Under the pieces are notes generated by a model, which was not told the DNA's origin, ran no database searches, and saw only the letters and a list, made by a program, of their open reading frames with translations. This document shows, piece by piece, positions 35,026-46,563 of a stretch of 64,000 nucleotides of DNA. The stretch's first letter is position 1, and the number at the start of each line of letters is the position of its first letter. Source of the DNA: Cornus controversa (Eukaryota > Streptophyta > Magnoliopsida > Cornales > Cornaceae); the NCBI GenBank assembly GCA_026545225.1, contig CM048845.1:36069001-36133000 (forward strand), written 5' to 3'. A program made the position numbers and the translations under genes.

Positions 35026-36559
35026 TGATTCGTGTGTGAGTGTAACTCAAAAAGTATACCAATTAAAAATTTCCACACTTCGCAATAGAACGAATTCCTT
35101 GCAGAATAGGGCTATCGAAATGAATGGGTATCGTACCTCAGGGATTATGGTCTGACGAGTTGGAATACGGAATTAATTCTAATTAAATTTATAAGAAAAG
35201 AATTCTGATTTTCAAACTAAACTAATTAAAAAGATAAAATAAAATAAATCAAAGTAAACAAGATAGTGAAGATAATAGGAGAGAAACCTAGGGTGTTTGA
35301 CTTCACCACTAACTCCACAATCAATGGTCAATTGAATCAACTATAGGGGAATTACATCATGCATAAGTGGTGTCGGTGGCTACAAGCTCACCTTCATCCG
35401 TCAAGAAGATAACATAAGATTAAGGCTAAGCCATGGACTATCTTCGATTGGCATGGGCCATCTGCCTAACTACTCTAATCTAGGGTGCAGTATGGTTCAT
35501 CTTCTCTAGGCATAATCCATCAAAGCTCATAACAATATATTCAGTGATTACCATTGTGTAATAATCTCTCTCATGATCACAGAAAACAAAAGAGATTGAG
35601 TTCAATAACAACAACTAAATATCTAAGACAAGATAAGAAATCATTGAAACTGAATTTACAAGACTTTTATTGCTCAATTCTATAATAAGAATCCTCACAA
35701 TTACACAATCTATGCATGTATATAAAGGTCCCCAATAATTAAAACAATCAAACCATTGATGCTTTGTTAGGGCTACATCAAAACCCTAGTGGATGAACTA
35801 GCCGCTCATGGTAGAAGAAGAAGCTTCAACTGTTGAGGAAGAAGACATCATCTTTCTGAATTACGCGTATGACTTCGTTCTCCAATGGCTCTGCAATATG
35901 TTTCTGTTCTCTTCTCAGCCCTCTCAGACTCTCTCTGTGTTCTCTCCAATCTCTCTGTAAGCTCCAATCTCCCCCAACTCAGCCTCCAAGTCTTCACTTT
36001 ATTCCCCAAGAGAATACACCAAAGTCCTAATCCAATTAGGAATAAATTAGGGTTTCCCGCAGCACTAATCAGGTGGGTTTTTCCTGCTGACTTCGGCCCG
36101 ACTTTTGACCCACTAGAAGTCCGTTTTACGGAATTTTTGTGAAATACAAAAGTGTGCAGAATCAAATTTCGTTCAACCTAGCACAAAAATAATGTCGATT
36201 TGAGGCTCGAAAATAAGACTTCTGGTCCGTTTTCCAAAACGGGATTAAGACTGTATTATGCGCAGATTTGGGCTTTAGGCCCGAAACCTTCTTAAGCTGC
36301 TGTAATTCTCTTGGACCTCTTTTTGGGCTAATTTGAGGTGAAATAAATGGTTGAGTAAATCTCCTTGATGTAGGCTTCATCTCACCATCTTGGATATCTT
36401 CTTTCAAAGCCCAAAAACTTGGTTTTAACTGAAATAATCATTAAGGCCCTGAAAATACAGAAAACACTAAAACAAAGTAAAATCACAAAATAATCTATCA
36501 CTAAGAGAATAAAATATATAAGTTAAGAGGCTAGAATGCGTAACATTCAACGCCTATCA
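35026..36559 (-). mobile_element. 3' LTR of element D
   Basis: 1,534 bp. On the plus strand it starts TGATTCGTGTGTGAG and ends AACGCCTATCA. It is slightly longer than the other D LTR because of small indels, for example near the gene-like CTCTCTGTGTTCTCTCC stretch at 35,930. Confidence 0.95.
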
Positions 36560-36572
36560 CACCCCCAAACTT
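36560..36572 (-). promoter_or_regulatory. Polypurine tract of element D
   Basis: The minus strand reads AAGTTTGGGGGTG directly before the 3' LTR. It is the expected plus-strand primer site. A perfect 7-bp stem-loop lies a few bases upstream of it (36,577-36,596). Confidence 0.85.
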
Positions 36573-38196
36573 ACATATTGCTAGTCCCTTAGCAATAGAA
36601 TAAAACAAAACTAAAACAAAGAAACTACTAAATACTAACTAAATTACCCAACTCCACTTTCGTGGGAGAAACGATTGCATTTAGCATATGCAACAAGCCT
36701 TTAAACCCCTAGGTTCCCCCTAGTGGACGAGTATAGTCTCGTGAGGGTTTCCAGAAATGTTACCCACAAACATTCAAAATTCTGTTTCAACATTAATCCA
36801 AGAAGAAGATTACAATACATAGTTACAAACTTGCATTCAAGAATAATTTCACACTTTCAAATTCTATAATTCAAATCAATGGTCCTCATGCATAATTCAC
36901 ATCAACATATCTCAAAATAATTAACTCTAGCTCCCTCGTGTAAAGTGAACTAGCAGTCATCTCATGTAGTATAACCAAGCTCTGAATATATTAAGGCACA
37001 TACCCTTTCAACTCACTAGCTCCCCTTATTGAACTCATACTTCCCAACATGTATACATGACTTTTTCATTTTTTTTTTCATTATTCTTTTTTTTTCTCAT
37101 TGCTTTATTGGTTGTGCAATGTCTTGATCTATTAAGCTTTCTGAAAGATCCATGTAGCAAGCTTTCAGTCAGTAACTCCCAAACCAGACGGCTTTAGGGC
37201 ACTAGGCTTTAAGATACCCCGAAGACCTAATTACTCGAATCAGTCAGGCTACAAATCAAGACAACCAATGCTCATCTTTTCTCACCTTTTCACTTTTGAC
37301 GCGAACACTCCGTGCTTCCTGAGGCATAGAGGCCCGGTTACTCATGAAAAGGATCAAATTGATTGCTTATTCATCATTTTTTCTTTTTTCTTTTTTTCTT
37401 TCTCTTTTTTTTTTCATTGAAGTCAAGTAAAACACATTATCGATACTCATTCTCAAGAGATACTAATTAATATCAAGCATATGTAACTCAATAACTCAAA
37501 ACATAGGTTTATACCCCACAAGATTATGCTAGTGTGTCTGTGCATGTAAGGAAACTAAAATTAATCACTTCAAAACATGTTATTGCAAACCATGATTAAA
37601 ACCACTTAATTTAAATCACAGTTTCCAAAGATTTAAAACCTACTCAAAAATTGCAAGTTATGCACCTACATAAGGTATTAATCCTTTGAATGATGTCAAA
37701 ACATTCTATCTAAAAATAAAACAAAATAAAATAAAGAAACAAATTAAGAAAATAACATAAAATAAAATCCTAATACAAAAGAATTTCACACAAAATTTTC
37801 CCATATGCAATAAAGCACACAAATAGGCATCGCCTCACCCCCAAACTTAAACTGTACATTGTCCTCAATGGACACCCAATTAAAGCATAGAGAAGAGTAA
37901 GAACGATAGTACCGGGATCATGGAGTAGTGGAAAGAAAATAGAGTACATCACGAGGACGAAGGCAATGCAAGCACACCCCCAAACTTGGATGTTAAAACC
38001 TGTCAAAACAAACCACTATACCCCAAAGATCAAGTAAAAATAGTATGGGTGGAAATAAATATGAAAGAGAAAAATCCTAAAAAATATTTTTTCATTTTTC
38101 CATTTTTTTTTTATTGATAATAAAAATCTAACTAGAAAAAGAAAAATAAAAGCTAAAAATAAAATAAAATACAAAAGATGGTTACCTTCCTGTTAA
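36573..38196 (-). other. Long 3' non-coding region of element D
   Basis: About 1.6 kb between the third ORF and the polypurine tract. It holds a stem-loop (36,577-36,596), two adjacent hairpins (37,141-37,168 and 37,171-37,203) and two extra copies of the polypurine-like 11-mer (37,838-37,848 and 37,977-37,987). It also has T-rich tracts near 37,065 and 37,380-37,420. No coding sequence is supported. The same layout occurs in B and C. Confidence 0.8.
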
Positions 38197-39416
38197 GGAT
38201 GTGGGGGTGACTGAGCATCTGGATCCAAGTTTGCTTGGCGCATCAGTGCACACATCATCCTCCTCATCTCTAGTTGCTCTTGGCGAGTGTCACGAAAGTG
38301 ATCCGCCATCTCTGCTCTCATTGCACCAAACTATGTGGAGACCTCTGTCTGTAAGGTGCCAAATTGGGCTGTCAACCCAGCAATCTGCCCTTCTAAATAT
38401 TGATAATCATGGCCACCAGCCTGTGCATGCACTTCCTCTTCCTCTGCCTCCATCTCTTTTGGATCGTCCACCGGTGGTGGTATATCTACATGCTCTCCTC
38501 CCTGGGCCAACCGAGATACCTCACCAGGCGCCGCTATGACTCTCTGGTGCATATGAGATCGACTCAGGTTCCAGTCATGCGTGCCATAATGAAGATCACC
38601 TGGAAAGGCAAGCTCGTCCTCATGGACTGCATACCCCTGTGACACAAGCAACTGATGAATAATGGTAGGGAATGGAAACTCCCAGTCACTTGCATTGTCT
38701 GGTGCCTTGGCCACAACTTTGGAATAGAATTTCTCCATCTGGCCCCAGACAATCTGTGGGAATGACAGCCAATGCCCAAAATGTATAGCATATAAGGCTC
38801 TGAGGAACTCTTGACGTCTTTCGGTTTTATGTCCAATTGGACATACATTCTTGAGTAGCACAGCGTCAAGGAACCATAAATGATTTGGCATTGAAGACTT
38901 TGAAGCTGCATTCCTTTTTGGCCCAGAAAATTGGTTGGCACACAATCGTGCAACCACATTGCCTACCGACAACTCATCGGGTAGAGGAGTATAAATATGA
39001 GATAAATCAGCTGGGCATTCATGAGGATAACCCATGGCAATGGCAATGGATGACATGTCCACTCGAACTATTGTTCCATCGACTGAAGAAGTAAGCACAT
39101 CCTGCTCATCAGGTTTCGGCATTAAGTTCTGATAAAATACCTTGACAAGCCTCGGGTAAATGGTAGATGAGAGTGGAACAAAAATGGATGCCGACCGACG
39201 ACGACGGATGTCGGAAATCCCCCACCGTGTCTCGGGAAACATACCATAAAGCTCGGCTATGTCAAACATTGTTTCGAAATTCAACGCCCTTGGATGCCAT
39301 CTTTCTTGAATACCGTCTCGGCGAGATCGTGAAGAACCTGTGGTCGGATCATGCCTCGCTCGGCGAGGATTACGTGAACTTGAAGCATCTTGGTGACTTG
39401 CTCTCTTTGGTGCCAT
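38197..39416 (-). pseudogene. Third ORF (env position) of element D
   Basis: The ATG at 39,416 opens a 361-codon frame to a TAG at about 38,331. In B that position is Gln, and the reading then continues about 45 codons to 38,197. The N-terminus is basic and Ser/Arg-rich (SSRNPRRARHD). A globular region follows, with MFDIAELYGMFPETRW, LVKVFYQNLMP, WFLDAVLLKNVCP, then H--ERR and LSFPQIVWGQM. An acidic linker (EMEAEEEEVHAQ) and a heptad-like C-terminus come next. No signal peptide or membrane helix is visible, so it is not a classical envelope protein. It resembles the plant 'putative transposon protein' domain found in this position in Athila-like elements. Only the C-terminal nonsense codon breaks it. 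Confidence 0.8.
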
Positions 39417-40280
39417 GGAAATAGAAAAAGTGTGGTTGAGGAATTAAATCGAACACTTGGTGTGCACAATTCTTTTGTATCCTTCAACCTCCTTTTTTCG
39501 ACAATTTTTCCACCCAAATCGAACAAGTAAATGCACCAAATTGATCCCCCAAACTTGGTCTTCAAAAGCCCTCAAAAAGATTTGAACAATTTCTTCAAGG
39601 AAAAACTTCACTTACTTTGATGTTGAACTTGAAAAAGTGTGAGCTTCCTTTGAGAATAGTGATTTTTGATCCAATTTGATGTTGAAGTTGATGTTGATCA
39701 ATGTTGAATTCTTGTATAATAATCACTAATTGAAGAAATTAGTTTTTCGGATGATGTAGGACTTGAATTGGAGTTCAAAGAGGCTTAGGATGCATGGAGT
39801 AGCTTTAAACTTGGAGAAGGAGTCTTTATATAGAAGATGGTCTCGGCCAGCCAAAAAATTGCCTTGGGCGATCGATCGCCCACCTGGTGGTGATCATCCT
39901 TACAAAATATGGAGGGGCGATCGATCCCCCTCAATTGGGGCGATCGATCCCCCTCCTGAAGACCTATTGACCCTCCATCGCCCAAGTTCGACCGAACCTT
40001 GATAATTTTGAGTCTCCATCGCCCAAGGTCGACCGAGAGCACGATTTTTCACCCATCTTGAGTCCAAATACCTCGGTACACCTCTTGGCATCTTCCGGAA
40101 GCAACTTATACATCAAAAACTCAAAGAAAAAATATTAAAACGCAACTAGAATTGAAGAAAAACTTAAGAAAACTAAAACTAAAAATTAAAATTAAAGAAA
40201 ACTAAAAGAAATAAAGGATAGAAATACATACAAAACCTACAATTTAACGTCCGTAGGAGACGATTGACTCTCCGAAGGGA
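39417..40280 (-). other. Spacer between integrase and third ORF of D, with GATC palindromes
   Basis: Non-coding. Carries GGGCGATCGATCGCCC (39,866-39,881) and two GGGGCGATCGATCCCC-type sites (39,914-39,930, 39,937-39,953). It also has a duplicated CCATCGCCCAAG-TTCGACCGA-type unit (about 39,971-40,000 and 40,014-40,040) and one polypurine-like 11-mer (39,545-39,555). Short reading frames through the palindromes are artefacts of composition. Confidence 0.75.
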
Positions 40281-41702
40281 TTAAGTCGGATAGACGGGAT
40301 CCGTCAAGTCGACGGACTCCACGTCTCTTCTTGGCACACATCCTTCCACACAATGTTTCAACCTTTGGCCATTAACCTTCATCAAAGTATTATCTCGAAA
40401 GCTTCGAATTTCCACGGCACCATGAGGAAAAACCGAAATCACTTGGAATGGTCCATCCCACCTTGAACGCAATTTTCCGGGAAACAACTGAAGCTTGGAA
40501 TTGAAGAGCCATACTCTATCACCTGGAGAGAAGGACTTTTGTGAGATATGTCGATCATGAAATGCTTTCGTCCTCTCTTTGTAAATTTGTGAACTTTCAT
40601 AAGCATCATGTCTAAACTCTTCTAATTCATTCAATTGCAACCTCCTTTCTTCCCCAGCTCTTTTTGCATCGAAATTGAATTTTCGAATTGCCCAAAGTGC
40701 CTTGTGCTCGATCTCTACTGGAAGATGACATGCTTTCCCATACACCAACCGATATGGTGACATACCGATAGGGGTCTTATAAGCAGTCCGATACGCCCAT
40801 AGTGCTTCGCTCAGTCGCAATGACCAATCTCTTCTATCCGGTCTCACTGTCTTCTCGAGAACATGCTTAATTTCTCGATTGGACAGCTCTACTTGCCCAC
40901 TTGTCTGAGGATGGTAAGGCGTCGCCACCTTATGTGTCACTGAATATTTAGCAAGCAAACCTCTCAAGAATTTATTGCAAAAGTGAGTACCACCATCACT
41001 GATCAAGGCTCGAGGAATTCCAAATTGACTCAGAATATTCTCATGCAGGAATTTGATTACCACCTTGTGATCATTGGTTCGAGTTGCAATGGCCTCCACC
41101 CACTTGGAGACATAATCCACTCCAACTAGAATATATTCGTAGTCAAAAGAAGGTGGAAAGGGTCCCATAAAATCAATTCCCCAAACATCAAAAATCTCCA
41201 CCACCAGAATGGGGCTCATTGGCATCATATCACGCCTCGACATTGAACCCAATCTTTGACACCGATCACAAGTCTTACAAAAAACATATGCATCGTGAAA
41301 CAGAGAAGGCCAAAAGAATCCACATTGAAGTACCTTTGCTGCTGTCTTTCTTGCACTGAAGTGGCCTCCACATGCCAATGAATGGCAGAACTTGAGAATA
41401 TCTTGAAACTCATGGTCTGGGACACATCGCCGAATAATCTAATCTGGACAATATTTAAATAACTCTGGATCCTCCCAAAAGTAATGATGAACTTTAGAGA
41501 AGAATCGATCACGTTCTCGCTTGGTCCAGTCTCTTGGCACCTTACCCGTGGCTAAATAGTTCACAATATCTGCATACCATGGTGTGGAGTTGTCGGATAC
41601 TCCAAACAATTGCTCCCTCTGAAGTGTTTTGGAAAGTGTAGTGCATACAGAAGTTATCATCATGGTAGAAATTTGATCTTCAAACACCTTCTTCTCCTTC
41701 TA
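40281..41702 (-). pseudogene. int: Integrase of element D, nearly intact
   Basis: One frame continues from gag-protease through a TAG at 41,700-41,702. It is interrupted once more by a TAG at 41,439-41,441, where C has Gln. The 365-codon frame 41,378-40,281 is uninterrupted. It contains the HHCC-type zinc domain ([23 protein letters not shown]), the core with GIDFMGPF (first Asp), [12 protein letters not shown] (second Asp) and [13 protein letters not shown] (Glu). The second Asp and Glu are 36 residues apart, which is the D-35-E spacing. A C-terminal [18 protein letters not shown] region follows. RT and RNase H do not precede it; instead about 25 codons (FEDQISTMMITSVCTT) link it to protease. 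Confidence 0.9.
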
Positions 41703-44073
41703 TTTTTCTTGCACCCTTATTTCATCTGTAGATTCAATCACATCTTCAGAGTCCATGAAGAAAACATCAGTCTGATCCGGAGGATTCTCAATAGCATTGA
41801 AAATATTAAGTTTAACCTTCATGTTGCCAAAGGAAATATCCATGATCCCCGACCTACAATTTATGCAAGCATCAGCAGTAGCTAAGAAAGGTCGACCAAG
41901 GATCACAGGAATGTGCCTCTTCGGATTGTGAACTGGCTCAGTGTCAAGTACAATGAAATCAACAGGAAAGTAGAACTTGTCCACTTTAATGAGCACATCT
42001 TCTATGATTCCTCGGGGTTGCTTTGTTGATCTGTCTGCAAATTGTAATACCACCGAGGTAGGCTTCAATTCTCCCAAGCCCAATTGTAAGTAAACTGAAT
42101 AGGGTAGCAAATTCACACTTGCACCCAAATCAAGAAGAGCTTTATTCACATGGTGCTCCCCAATAATGCATGAGATAGTTGGAGCACCAGGATCTTTGTA
42201 CTTGGGAGGAGTACACTGCTGAATTATTGAACTTACTTGTTGTGGCAGCATTACTTTCTTTGGCACATGGCTTTTAGAACGCCTTTTCTGAGTGCACAAG
42301 TCCTTCAAAAATTTTGCATAAGGAGGAATTTGCTTGATGGCATCAAGGAGTGGCAAATTAATCTTCACTTGGCGAAACACCTCCATCATGTCATGCAGCT
42401 TGTCCCCTTGCTTCCCCAACTTGGATGCTTCAAGAAAACGTTATGGGAAAGGAGCCTTGGGCTCATAAGGAATTTCAGCACTTGGACTTGTGATCACTTT
42501 TTCTTCTTCTTTCTTTTCACCCACTTTATTGTCAATTATTTTCCCACTTCTCAAAGTGGTAATGGCTTGAACTTGCTCATGGTGTGGGTTGCTTGTGGAA
42601 GCTTGCATCCCTCTTGGATTAGCAATTGGTTGACTAGGGAGCTTCCCTTCTTCTCTTCTACTCAATGAAGTAGCAAGCTGTCCAAACTGAGATTCCAGTT
42701 TGGCAATGGATTGAGAATGCGAGTGCACTAGCTGAACTGTAGATTGTACTGTTGCTGCAGTAGCTTGCACTGTCTCTATAAGAGAATCAAGCTTGTCAAA
42801 TTTAGACAAGGTAAGAGTCAGCTTGTCTTCAATAGCAGAAATTCTTTGGGCCATAGGACTTTGTGTTTGATATTGCTGTTGAGGCACAAAAGTCCTAGGT
42901 TGATATGATGGGTGCATTGCTGCCCCTTGGTTACTGTAAGAAAAACCAGGATGATTCCTCCATGTTGGATTGTAAGTATTACCTCGTGGAGGATTCATTG
43001 GTCTAGTGAAAGTAGCTTGAACTTGCTCATGTTGAATATCAGAAAATTACCCCATTGAAGGACAATTGCTCACATTATGCATAGGACTAGAGCAAAATTC
43101 ACAAGGGCCTAGCAATAAAGAATTTGAAGCAGAAGGAGTTTGATTGGCAGCCATAATTGTTGCTACCTTCTGTGCAATTAAATCAATATCAGTTGGCATA
43201 GCTTCTGAAGCATCAACCTCAAAAATCCCATCAGTCTTCCTGGTAGTGGCAAATCTACTAGAGCGAGTAGAGGACACATGTTGTAGAGAGTTGTCACTAA
43301 GATTTTCAAATAAGGTCCATGCCTCCTCTTCACTCTTCAACATGAAAGTACCTCCACATGACGCATCAACCATCTGTCTGTTGGCTTCTGTCAGCTCTTC
43401 ATGAAAACTCTGCACTAGTTGCCACTTAGGAACTTGATGATGGGGACACTTCCTAAGAAGGTCCTTGAATCTTTCCCATGTCTCATAAAATTGTTCCCCC
43501 TCATGTTGGGAGAAACTAGTAATAGCACGTCTGAACTGATTGGTCTTCCCTATCGGAAAATACTTCTTGAGAAACTCATGTTGCATCTGAGTCCAAGTCG
43601 TGATAGAACCAGCCGGTAGAGTTGAACCAATACTTTGCTTTGTCTTTCAGAGAGAATGGAAAAAGTCTCATTCTGAAAGCATCTTTAGAGAAGTTGTGAA
43701 TTTTTGTAGTTGAGCACACTTCAATGAAGTCATCCAGATGCTTGTAAGGGTCTTCTTGAGTCAGCCCAAAATAAGATGGTAGCATCTGAATAATGCTGGA
43801 CTTGATCTCATAATTCTGTGCTGTGACATTGGGCAGTTGAAAACCTGCTGGCGAGGTATATGTCTCAGGAACATAGTAGTCCCTAAGCAATCTAGCTCTT
43901 TCTCCATCAGCATTAGGAACAAGGTTGTTATTCCTTTCTTCTGCCATGTCTTCAATTAATTCTTCCTCTTGCACAATTGTATCAACAGGGTTGTTCTTCT
44001 GTTGTCTAAGAGTACGTTCAGGCTCAGGATCAAGAGGTATCAAAGGATCAGCCACAGAATGACGACCTTGCAT
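41703..44073 (-). pseudogene. gag-pro: gag-protease of element D, broken
   Basis: The start ATG at 44,073 matches B. A two-base deletion near 43,617 shifts the frame within AKYWFNS. In the restored frame TAA stops lie at about 43,047 (also present in B) and 42,441. The frame then runs through protease to the TAG at 41,700. Gag blocks, the zinc knuckle CEFCSSPMHNVSNC and the protease DLGASVNLLPYSVYLQLG site are all recognisable, and PVILGRPFLATADACI is intact. Close to B in sequence. Confidence 0.9.
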
Positions 44074-44196
44074 ATATTTACCGAAAGCACCTGAAAAGAA
44101 AACAAAAACAAAATTAAAAATAAAATATAAAAATTTTCTAAACTAAAAATCCAATTAAAACTAATTCTGTAAAATCCAATCAATCAAATAGATAAT

Positions 44197-44213
44197 CCCC
44201 GGCAACGACGCCA
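44197..44213 (-). other. Primer-binding site of element D, tRNA-Asp type
   Basis: The minus strand reads TGGCGTCGTTGCCGGGG, one base from the B site. It lies five bases inside the 5' LTR. Confidence 0.9.
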
Positions 44214-44218
44214 AAAAT

Positions 44219-45731
44219 TGATTCGTGTGTGAGTGTGACTCAAAAAGTATACCAATTAAAAATTTTCACACTTCGCAATAGAACGAATTCCTTGTAGAAT
44301 AGGGCTATCGAAATGAATGGGTATCGTACCTCAGGGATTATGGTCTGACGAGTTGGAATACGGAATTAATTCTAATTAAATTTATAAGAAAAGAATTCTG
44401 ATTTTCAAACTAAACTAATTAAAAAGATAAAATAAAATAAATCAAAGTAAACAAGATAGTGAAGATAATAGGAGAGAAACCTAGGGTGTTTGACTTCACC
44501 ACTAACTCCACAATCAATGGTCAATTGAATCAACTATGGGGGAATTACATCATGCATAAGTGGTGTCGGTGGCTACAAGCTCACCTTCATCCGTCAAGAA
44601 GATAACATATGATTAAGGCTAAGCCATGGACTATCTTCGATTGGCATGGGCCATCTGCCTAACTACTCTAATCTAGGGTGCAGTATGGTTCATCTTCTCT
44701 AGGCATAATCCATCAAAGCTCATAACAATATATTCAGTGATTACCATTGTGTAATAATCTCTCTCATGATCACAGAAAACAAAAGAGATTGAGTTCAATA
44801 ACAACAACTAAATATCTAAGACAAGATAAGAAATCATTGAGATTGAATTTACAAGACTTTTATTGCTCAATTCCTTAATAAGAATCCTCACAATTACACA
44901 ATCTATGCATGTATATAAAGGTCCCCAATAATTAAAATAATCAAACCATTGATGCTTTGTTAGGGCTACATCAAAACCCTAGTGGATGAACTAGCCGCTC
45001 ATGGTAGAAGAAGAAGCTTCAACTGTTGAGGAAGAAGACATCATCTTTCTGAATTACGCGTATGACTTCGTTCTCCAATGGCTCTGCAAATATGTTTCTG
45101 TTCTCTTCAGCCCTCTCAGACTCTCCAATCTCTGTGTAAGCTCTCCCAATTCAGCCTCCAAGTCTTCACTTTATTCTCCAAGAGAATATACCAAAGTCCT
45201 AATCCAATTAGGAATAAATTAGGGTTTCCCGCAGCACTAATCAGGTGGGTTTTTCCTGCTGACTTCGGCCCGACTTTTGACCCACTAGAAGTCCGTTTTA
45301 CGGAATTTCTTGAAATACAAAAGTGTGCAGAATCAAATTTCGTTCAACCTTACGCGAAAATAATGTCGATTTGAGGCTCAGAAATAAGACTTCTGGTCCG
45401 TTTTCCAAAACGGGATTAAGACTGTATTATGCGCAGATTTGGGCTTTAGGCCCGAAACCTTCTTAAGCTGCTGTAATTCTCTTGGACCTCTTTCTTGGGC
45501 TAATTTGAGTTGAAATAAATGGTTGAGTGAATCTCCTTGATGTAGGCTTCATCTCACCATCTTGGATGTCTTCTTTCAAAGCCCAAAAACTTGGTTTTAA
45601 CTGAAATAATCATTAAGGCCCTGAAAATACAGAAAACACTAAAACAAAGTAAAATCACAAAATAATCTATCACTAAGAGAATAAAATACATAAGTTAAGA
45701 GGCTAGAATGCGTAACATTCAACGCCTATCA
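44219..45731 (-). mobile_element. 5' LTR of element D
   Basis: 1,513 bp, TGATTCGTG..CGCCTATCA on the plus strand, followed by TTCTA (45,732-45,736), the right target duplication. Confidence 0.95.
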
Positions 45732-45736
45732 TTCTA

Positions 45737-46563
45737 TACTTTATTTCTTTTAGTTTTCTTTAATTTTAATTTTTAGTTTTAGTTTTCTTAAGTTTTTCTT
45801 CAATTCTAGTTGCGTTTTAATGTTTTTTCTTTGAGTTTTTGATGTATAAGTTGCTTTTGGAGGATGCCAAGAGGTGTACTGAGGTATTCAGACTCAAGAC
45901 GGGTGAAAAATAGTGCTCTCGGTCGACCTTGGGCGATGGAGACTCAAAAAAATCAAGTCTCGGTCGAACTTGGGCGATGGAGGGTCAAACAGGCCTTCAG
46001 GAGGGGGATCGATGGCCCCAGCCAAGGGGGATCGATCGCCCCATGTGTTTTTTAGAAGTTCCCCACCAGCAGGTGGGCGATCGATCGCCCACCCTAGGGG
46101 GGATCGATCGCCCAAGCCCATGGGTGGGCTGGCCGAAAGTTTATGCTATAAATGGACTCCTTATCCTCCTATGTTGCTACTACTTGCATCCTAAGCCTCT
46201 TTGAACTCCAATTCAAGTCCTACATCATCCGAAAAACTAATTTCTTCAATTAGTGAGTATTAAACAAGAATTCAACATTGATCATCATCAATTTCAATAT
46301 CAAATTGGATCAAAAATCACTAGTTCTCAAAGGAAGCTCTCACTTTTCCAAGTTCAACATCAAAGTAAGTGAAGTTTTTCTTTGAAGAAATTGTTTAAAT
46401 CTTTTTAAGGGCTTTTGAAGACCAAGTTTGGGGGATCAATTTGGTGTATTTACTTGTTCAATTTGGGTTGAAAAATTACCAAAAAGAGGAGGTTGAAGGT
46501 TACAAAAGAATTGTGCACACCAAGTGTTCGATTTAATTCCTCAACCACACTTTTTCTACTTCT
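45737..46563 (+). other. Spacer between pol and third ORF of B, with GATC palindromes
   Basis: Continues the B sequence interrupted at 35,025. Contains four GATCGATC-centred sites: about 46,002-46,018, 46,025-46,042, 46,073-46,092 (a longer perfect palindrome, GTGGGCGATCGATCGCCCAC) and 46,096-46,113. A duplicated TTGGGCGATGGAG unit (45,919-45,992) and a polypurine-like 11-mer (46,424-46,434) are also present. No coding region supported. Confidence 0.8.

Larger units (their letters stand above)
35026..45731 (-). mobile_element. Element D: Athila-like element lacking RT and RNase H, nested in B
   Basis: 10,706 bp, in reverse orientation within B. LTRs at both ends have TGAT..ATCA termini, and TTCTA flanks it (35,021-35,025 and 45,732-45,736). 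Element order is 5' LTR (45,731-44,219), tRNA-Asp primer site, gag-protease, TAG, integrase, palindrome-rich spacer, third ORF, 3' non-coding region, polypurine tract, 3' LTR (36,559-35,026). About 2 kb of RT-RNase H is missing, with the same junction as element A. In about 155 bp at one LTR end the LTRs differ at three sites, all transitions, so D is a recent insertion. Confidence 0.95.

Noticed and set aside
35848..36165. Gene-like frames inside the LTRs (also 29,560-29,772, 45,001-45,374 and 49,947-50,159)
   Set aside because: They recur in each LTR of the family with indels and frame changes and lack any domain. They are LTR sequence, though an open segment starting MVEEEAS recurs.
38197..39416. 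Retroviral envelope protein
   Set aside because: The position fits, but no signal peptide, cleavage site or membrane helix is visible, and the conserved blocks match a plant transposon-type domain instead.
39763..40091. Overlapping frames with DRSP and GGGSIAP repeats in the D spacer (and 45,864-46,204 in B)
   Set aside because: They follow the GGGCGATCGATCGCCC palindromes and are open on both strands; not conserved as protein between B and D beyond the DNA similarity.
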